The notes beneath the pieces are model-generated. The model had not been told where the DNA came from and searched no databases. It worked only from the letters and a program-made list of their open reading frames with translations. Positions 58,760 through 64,000 of a DNA stretch of 64,000 bases are shown one piece after another (the first letter of the stretch is position 1; every line of letters begins with the position of its first letter). Source of the DNA: Karalla daura (lineage: Eukaryota > Chordata > Actinopteri > Chaetodontiformes > Leiognathidae). The DNA lies in the NCBI GenBank assembly GCA_029224185.1, contig CM055188.1, positions 1,055,001 through 1,119,000 on the forward strand, written 5' to 3'. The position numbers were made by a program, and so were the translations under genes.

Positions 58760-59725
58760 ATGCAACTTTCTTTCTCCTATTCAAACTGAGGGACATTTTC
58801 GGGGGCAGTTTTAACCAGGGACAGGGCGGCCATGTGAGAGTCAAACTCCTGGCTTCAAAACGGATCGTTAAAGACCAATGGGTGACGTCATGAAGGGTTG
58901 GGTCTTGGTCAGCCTGGTCAGGCTTGGTCCATGGATGGCCATCTGCGCTTTCATACACAACACACTGAATTGTAATATCCCTTTACTAGCCTCTGCTATG
59001 TGTACACAGCCTTCCTTCTGCTAACATGGTCCAATTCCTCAATTGTAAAATCTTGTAGTAAATTAGCTCTTTTTCAATCATGATTCTTTGTCAATCAGGC
59101 TTATGAATAAGTAGGCAGCACTTGAGAACCCAGTGTTTCTTGATGTTAACCCTAGGTTGCATTTCTGATGTTATGCCTGTGTGCTTACAGATAATTCATT
59201 TGATCATGACCGTTTTTTTATGCATGTATGTCTGTGACAGTGTCTGCTTAGACATACCACAACTATTCTCAGGGAGCATTTTCCATAGTTGCTACATAAG
59301 GCTTAGGTGAGTCATACACAGTACCATTGTAATAATGGTCCTGCTTCTATTGAGATGCTGTGTGAGTTTTTGATGTGCGGTGTGGATATAGCTCAGTTCA
59401 TGACAGATCAGGTGTGGTTATCTTGACCTGGACCTCCACATGCGCTTTGCCCTCATCCTCTTTCCCTTCACTGGGGGTAGAAAGCAGAAGCAGTAGCACA
59501 GAGGATATAGACTCGATCACTGTCAAGGAAGAAAGCACCAATAAAAGCACAAATAAAGGCACCACCATGTAAGAACTACATATAAATATGACTAACTAAG
59601 CCCCATGTGTATTCTCTGTCATCCCATGTCACCAAAAGAATTCCTGACAATGACCACAGTCTGCCCTCCCTCAGTTCTGGCTGCTACACAGAGAGTTGTG
59701 TCAGACGGTAGATACTGGATCAGGC
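58760..59725. other. Mostly unassigned; one weak exon candidate
   Basis: At 59480-59572 an open stretch with codons ESRSSSTEDIDSITVKEE ends in TAA at the end of GTTM. A pyrimidine-rich tract followed by tag (59455-59479) could be an acceptor. No homologue is recognised, and a chance frame is more likely. Confidence 0.25.
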
Positions 59726-59727
59726 CC

Positions 59728-59906
59728 TGTGGTGGAAGACTCTCTTGAGGTAACATCGAGGCAACATCTGTTCACAAGCACTGGTCTCCAGATTATCCTG
59801 GCAGTGGAACGTGGGTCGCATGGTCTGATGTGGAGCCCAGCCCTCTGATTCTTTCACTATTTGGCCATGTTTCCACTGTAGCTCAGGAACAAATTTTTCC
59901 ACAACA
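59728..59906 (+). repeat. Short element with LTR-family-L ends
   Basis: The start tgtggtggaag and the end aaatttttccacaaca match the ends of the family L LTRs. The 150 bases between them do not resemble the LTR interior and lack a TATA or poly(A) signal. The flanks (GCCC and GGTC) are not identical. It may be a highly deleted or unrelated LTR subfamily, or a MITE with similar inverted ends. The minus-strand frame 59720-59902 is not supported as a gene. Confidence 0.5.
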
Positions 59907-59909
59907 GGT

Positions 59910-62900
59910 CAGGGACATTTTGTGCATGTGCAAACCTTGTGGTTCAGCAATGGCTGAATACAGCAATGGCTGAATACCAATTAAGCTGTAAGCATTTGTA
60001 ACCAATAGCGATGAAAAAGATGAAGATTATCAAAAAATAATTTCACATTGTGGTTGAGTATGCATAAAATGTTTCTCAAAACCAGCATTGGCCCAGGGGC
60101 TGTGCTCTGAGAAACTGCTATTTTAAGAAAACACATTTTACACTAGTTTTATTTTCATCAGTTAAATGTAGCCAGATGTCTCATGTTGGATAGACAACAG
60201 GCATGTTTTCAAATAATTTTTGACATTTTGCTTTGGTGACAATTAAGTATGACAAAGCTGTAGATACAGACATTATTAGTGTATTGTTTACTTTGCAGTA
60301 ACTCATTTAATTCCACTGATTTCATATAATACTAGCCACTGAATCTAAATATAATATAAATAAATACATAAATAAAATATTAATACAATAAAATATAAAT
60401 TCATCCAGTAAATCACTATCAATAGGTTGACATTCTGCTATCTGTAACTAATATTAAATATATCTTATTTCCTTCTTTTCCTCCTTATGTTAACTAACCA
60501 GACAAGAGAGGAGGTACCATTTTTATCCACATTGTTTGCTTCTGCTCCTCCTGCTCCCTTTTAATAATTTTCTTCCCTGCATAAAGAAAATCCCTCAAAC
60601 TGCCAAGATTATTTACAGTTATGCGGGAGCCCACCATCTGGCACTCACAACCAAGTCAGTCCAAACCAAACCAAGTGCTTTGACTGCTGCAGAATTAAAT
60701 AGAAATAAAATAGGATACTGAATATTTTGTCTTAAAATCCTAACTTTCTTAATGCAATCACATTGTTCTATTGTGAAAATGTATTTCAAAATAAATGGAC
60801 AGTATATCCCTCAGAAGACTAAATGACAGACTGCATTATACTTGTAATAACATCAATCATTCACCTGTGTGACTGTGGGTGTTTGCTCCCTGCACAGGGT
60901 ACTGTGTGGATACTGCATTTCAGTGAATTGCAGATTTTTGTGATGCAACATTTCATTAGCCCCTATTATTTCAATAGTTTAGCTATTGTATTCTATAGAT
61001 AGTGTGTTATGTATCACATTATGCACTGTAAATGTGATACTCTTTCATACTCATAATTTTGGCTGCCTTTTGGAGATACATAAAGTAGTATCATATCTTA
61101 TCTCATATTGTATTAATTATGTGATGTGTGTGGATTGTTTGCTCAGTGGTCTCATGATTACTTGAAATGCATAAATGATACTTGAAATACTGACTATTTT
61201 GCCTTTCTACTTCTTTCTATTATTTTTAGAATAAGAAAAAAATCAAATAGACCCGGATAAACATGGGAGTGTGACCACATTCTAACCAATGTAATGTCTG
61301 AGTTGATGTTTGTGAAAATCATGACTGAATCTCTGCACTTTACCAATACAGTCAGTAACATTCCCCAAAGTCTGACTTATTTTTGACTTATAGGTATATA
61401 CAGTATGTCAATATTTGGATAAAGATGCAGTTGGATTTAGCTTTTAAAAACTTTGTGTACATAAGTCTTAAATTGGTGAAAGACTCAGATGCGTTTGTCA
61501 GAGCAGAAACTATTTCTTTCTGTTTCTTTTGTTCCTGTAGAAGGTTGATTCCAGTTTAAATGGACATAATGCTCCAACTCTTAGAACTTAAAATATCCTG
61601 GATCTGTATGCTATTGCATTTGGCACTGCAAGAGTCATTTTGTGTGTTTTCCCTTCCCTGTTGTTGCAGATCTGGATGGAAGTGGATAAAATACTGGAAA
61701 GTAGCAGTGAAATTAGGAGGCAGCGGTCACAACCATCTCTGTCTCTCTTTTTCAGAAGACCATTTTAATTAAATCATAAAAAATGCAATTATGTCTAAGT
61801 TAACATAAGAGGTCCATAACCTGAACAGAGATAATGGATGCTCCTGCAAAATGGAAGCTCCACATCTGTGATGATGTTGTATTTCATATCAGTTGAGAAT
61901 TTATGGCATCTTCACTCAGTTAAATTAAATTTATCTCTCCTTAAGGCTAATACAATACCTGGGGTGGAACTATTCACTACACCAAGCAAAATGATAGCTC
62001 ATTTTTAAAATAATGGCATGTCAAAAGTGGGGCACAGGGCTGTTAAAGGGGCAAAACAAATTAAATAAAAATGGATCCTTGCTTAACCTTAAGCAAATCA
62101 TGTTCAAATCCATTAGAATGTTGCATGAATTTGAGCCCGTTTTAGGGTGAAGAATGCTGTGGTCTCTGGGAACAATTTCAGAGGCAAAAGAAGCAGTAAT
62201 GTGATTGCTTCTGTCATCATGATTCAACAGATTATACATCTAATCGGTTTGTGAACATGGAATATCATTTGCAGAGATTATAGATCCAGTTGTTGAAACT
62301 GGGCTGCTTGACAGTTAAGATAATCCACAGATGGACAGATGGATGGACAAACAGTGTGTAGGAGGGATGCTACCAACTACCTGATGGTTCAGAGCCCCCT
62401 CATGCCCCTAACCCCTCTCAACAATGGCATGATGAGTGCAAAACGTGGGCATGTACTCAGTTGTACTCAGACACATTTCTCTGAGAGAGAGCCTGCAGTA
62501 AAATGCAAAGCAATGCAGAATCTCTGAGACATGATTGCAAAGGGAGTAGGACCATATACAATGAAATTACAGTGACTCACTTGCTGTGATATCCCTGGGG
62601 TATGTAGCTAGTTGTTTTATGAGGATAGATAAGAGGATTTTGTCAGGTAAGGATTCCAGCTAATGCCACTGTTCCAACTGAAGGAAAAAAGGAAATACAT
62701 CACACGCTTTTGACACATTTTTTCTTCCTTTATAATGCTGTTAATATAGATATTGTTTCAAAGCACAACTTGGTGGAAAAAAATAACATGGCAGCAATGG
62801 GCATCATATTTAATTAATTAATTATTTTTTCAGACAACTGTGAACACCTACCCACAAAATCACCCAAGTTTGTAGCATTTTCTTCAAAATACTTTTTTTA

Positions 62901-64000
62901 AAATAACTTCTAAGCACAATGAAACAATATACACACGATTTTTGTAGATATTTAAGGAATCTTGTTCATCACCCCTATATTTCGTTTCACTTTTGCATTT
63001 ATGCATCTCTGCTGGCCTTTCTGCACATCGCAAATAAAGGTTGGTGTTCTTCAAAGATTCTGAAATTAAGTTTTCTTCCTTCTGCAAACTACCTCTCCTG
63101 TATTTCACCTGCTGTCATTTCTATCTTAACAATGCCTCTTTCCCCTCACTTAGGGGATAAAGGCACCTCGTTCCTGAGGCTGTAGTTTGTTGTACCATGT
63201 AAGCCCAATGACAATACCATCCCCAATGCATTCCTGGTGAAAGCAAACAAGACCAGTCCTTTTAGTCGACAGAGGAGAAACTGCCCAACTGCTAACCCCC
63301 CAAATGAAAAGTGTTGATAATATTATCAAATGCAAAGCCAGGCCTAAAACTAAAACCCAAGTCAGACTCAAGGGGAGAGGTGGACTTGGCCCAGCTTTGG
63401 AGGAGGGATGATTCGCATTCACTCTGCAAAAGACACATGGCTGTTATTAGAGGTCAAAATAGAAACAAACCTAGATCTGTTGGCAGCCAACTGGGGGATT
63501 TTAACACATTTAGGTATGCCCAAGCTACCATTGTTTTTGTATGTTTGGAAACAACAGCAGTGAACAAGGGCTATCGAGAAAATCTGTTTGTAATGAGGAA
63601 TCACAGCATATCAACTGTTTATAGTCTAAGTGCTACAGTTTCACTTGAATATACCAACATGTAGAACAGTCATCTACTTGAGTACAATGATTTAAGTAGC
63701 TATGGAATGAAAAAACTAATTTTCTTTTTAACCTCAAAAACATTTAACAGTGTCGGAAAGTATTCTTTATCCCTGACTTGACTGAAAATAGTATCAAAAT
63801 AGCTTTTGATCAGTTTAATGAACATTGGAGTGGGTTACATGATTCATAAAGAAGAGAAAAGAAAGAAAGGAGGTGGGAAGGAGGAAGAAATGAAAAAGTC
63901 AGAGTTGAGGAAAAAGTGAGTGATCATGCTCAGATACTTGTCAGATAGACAAAGTACACATAGTGTTCATTTACAAGGACAGACATCATTCTATTGTATT
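59910..64000. other. No supported feature
   Basis: AT-rich to the window end. At about 61645-61770 a strong acceptor-like tract (ttcccttccctgttgttgcag) precedes a 33-codon open stretch closed by TAA, but no protein is recognised. Other frames (for example 63311-63664) show no domain. Confidence 0.45.

Noticed and set aside
58611..58893. Ser/Leu-rich frames in three phases
   Set aside because: Translation of a CT microsatellite.
61645..61770. Strong acceptor-like tract followed by 33 open codons
   Set aside because: The peptide is short and unrecognised; such tracts are common by chance in AT-rich DNA.
63311..63664. 117-codon frame
   Set aside because: No domain, ordinary AT-rich composition, no splice context.

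Overview
The window looks like repeat-rich intergenic and intronic DNA from a ray-finned (teleost) fish. The signs are AT-rich vertebrate-type sequence with long CA, AT, GA and CT microsatellites, Tc1-type transposons with fish-typical ends, L2-type LINE fragments, a Ty3/gypsy pol relic, a hAT-type element and solo LTRs. One host protein-coding exon is secure. There are no bacterial-style operons, CRISPR arrays, rRNA genes or intact tRNA genes.

The host exon is the terminal coding exon of a neurexophilin gene, best matched to nxph4, on the minus strand at 7398-8198. It has a clear splice acceptor at its 5' side. The signal-peptide exon must lie at higher coordinates, inside or beyond the window, and was not found. 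Much of the remaining 55 kb could therefore be its intron or upstream DNA.

Layout: 1-2335 low-complexity and LTR-like sequence; 2336-3509 a dead Tc1 transposon with TA target duplications; 3510-7397 old repeat fragments, including a minus-strand LTR piece; 7398-8198 nxph4; 8829-9595 two tandem arrays; 9600-12330 pieces of two unclassified repeat families, called R1 and R2 here; 12600-14090 a rearranged Ty3/gypsy pol relic; 15130-15880 and 19300-20530 L2 LINE remnants; 20955-21072 a long AT repeat; 22556-24600 the most complete R1 copy, with inverted arms and a solo LTR nested in one arm; 26172-26499 and 27078-27502 two more solo LTRs of that family; 28895-30343 a second dead Tc1-like transposon with about 205-bp inverted repeats; 36870-41340 an R2 copy split by a 3.5-kb hAT-like element that carries a BED-finger relic and a MITE; 41590-42400 a minus-strand L2 LINE; 43491-44170 a gypsy-type LTR; 47750-48900 R2; 49930-52180 an LINE fragment joined to R1; 52750-53470 an LINE 3' part; the remainder mostly unannotated, with microsatellites and a 179-bp element at 59728-59906 that shares the LTR family's ends.

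Every transposase or polymerase reading frame seen is broken, so no mobile element here looks autonomous. The most useful new material is structural: the R1 foldback-like repeat with short palindromes at its ends, the datable nesting of hAT in R2 and of LTR in R1, and the LTR family marked by perfect 4-bp target duplications. All family assignments come from reading motifs by eye; no database search was possible.
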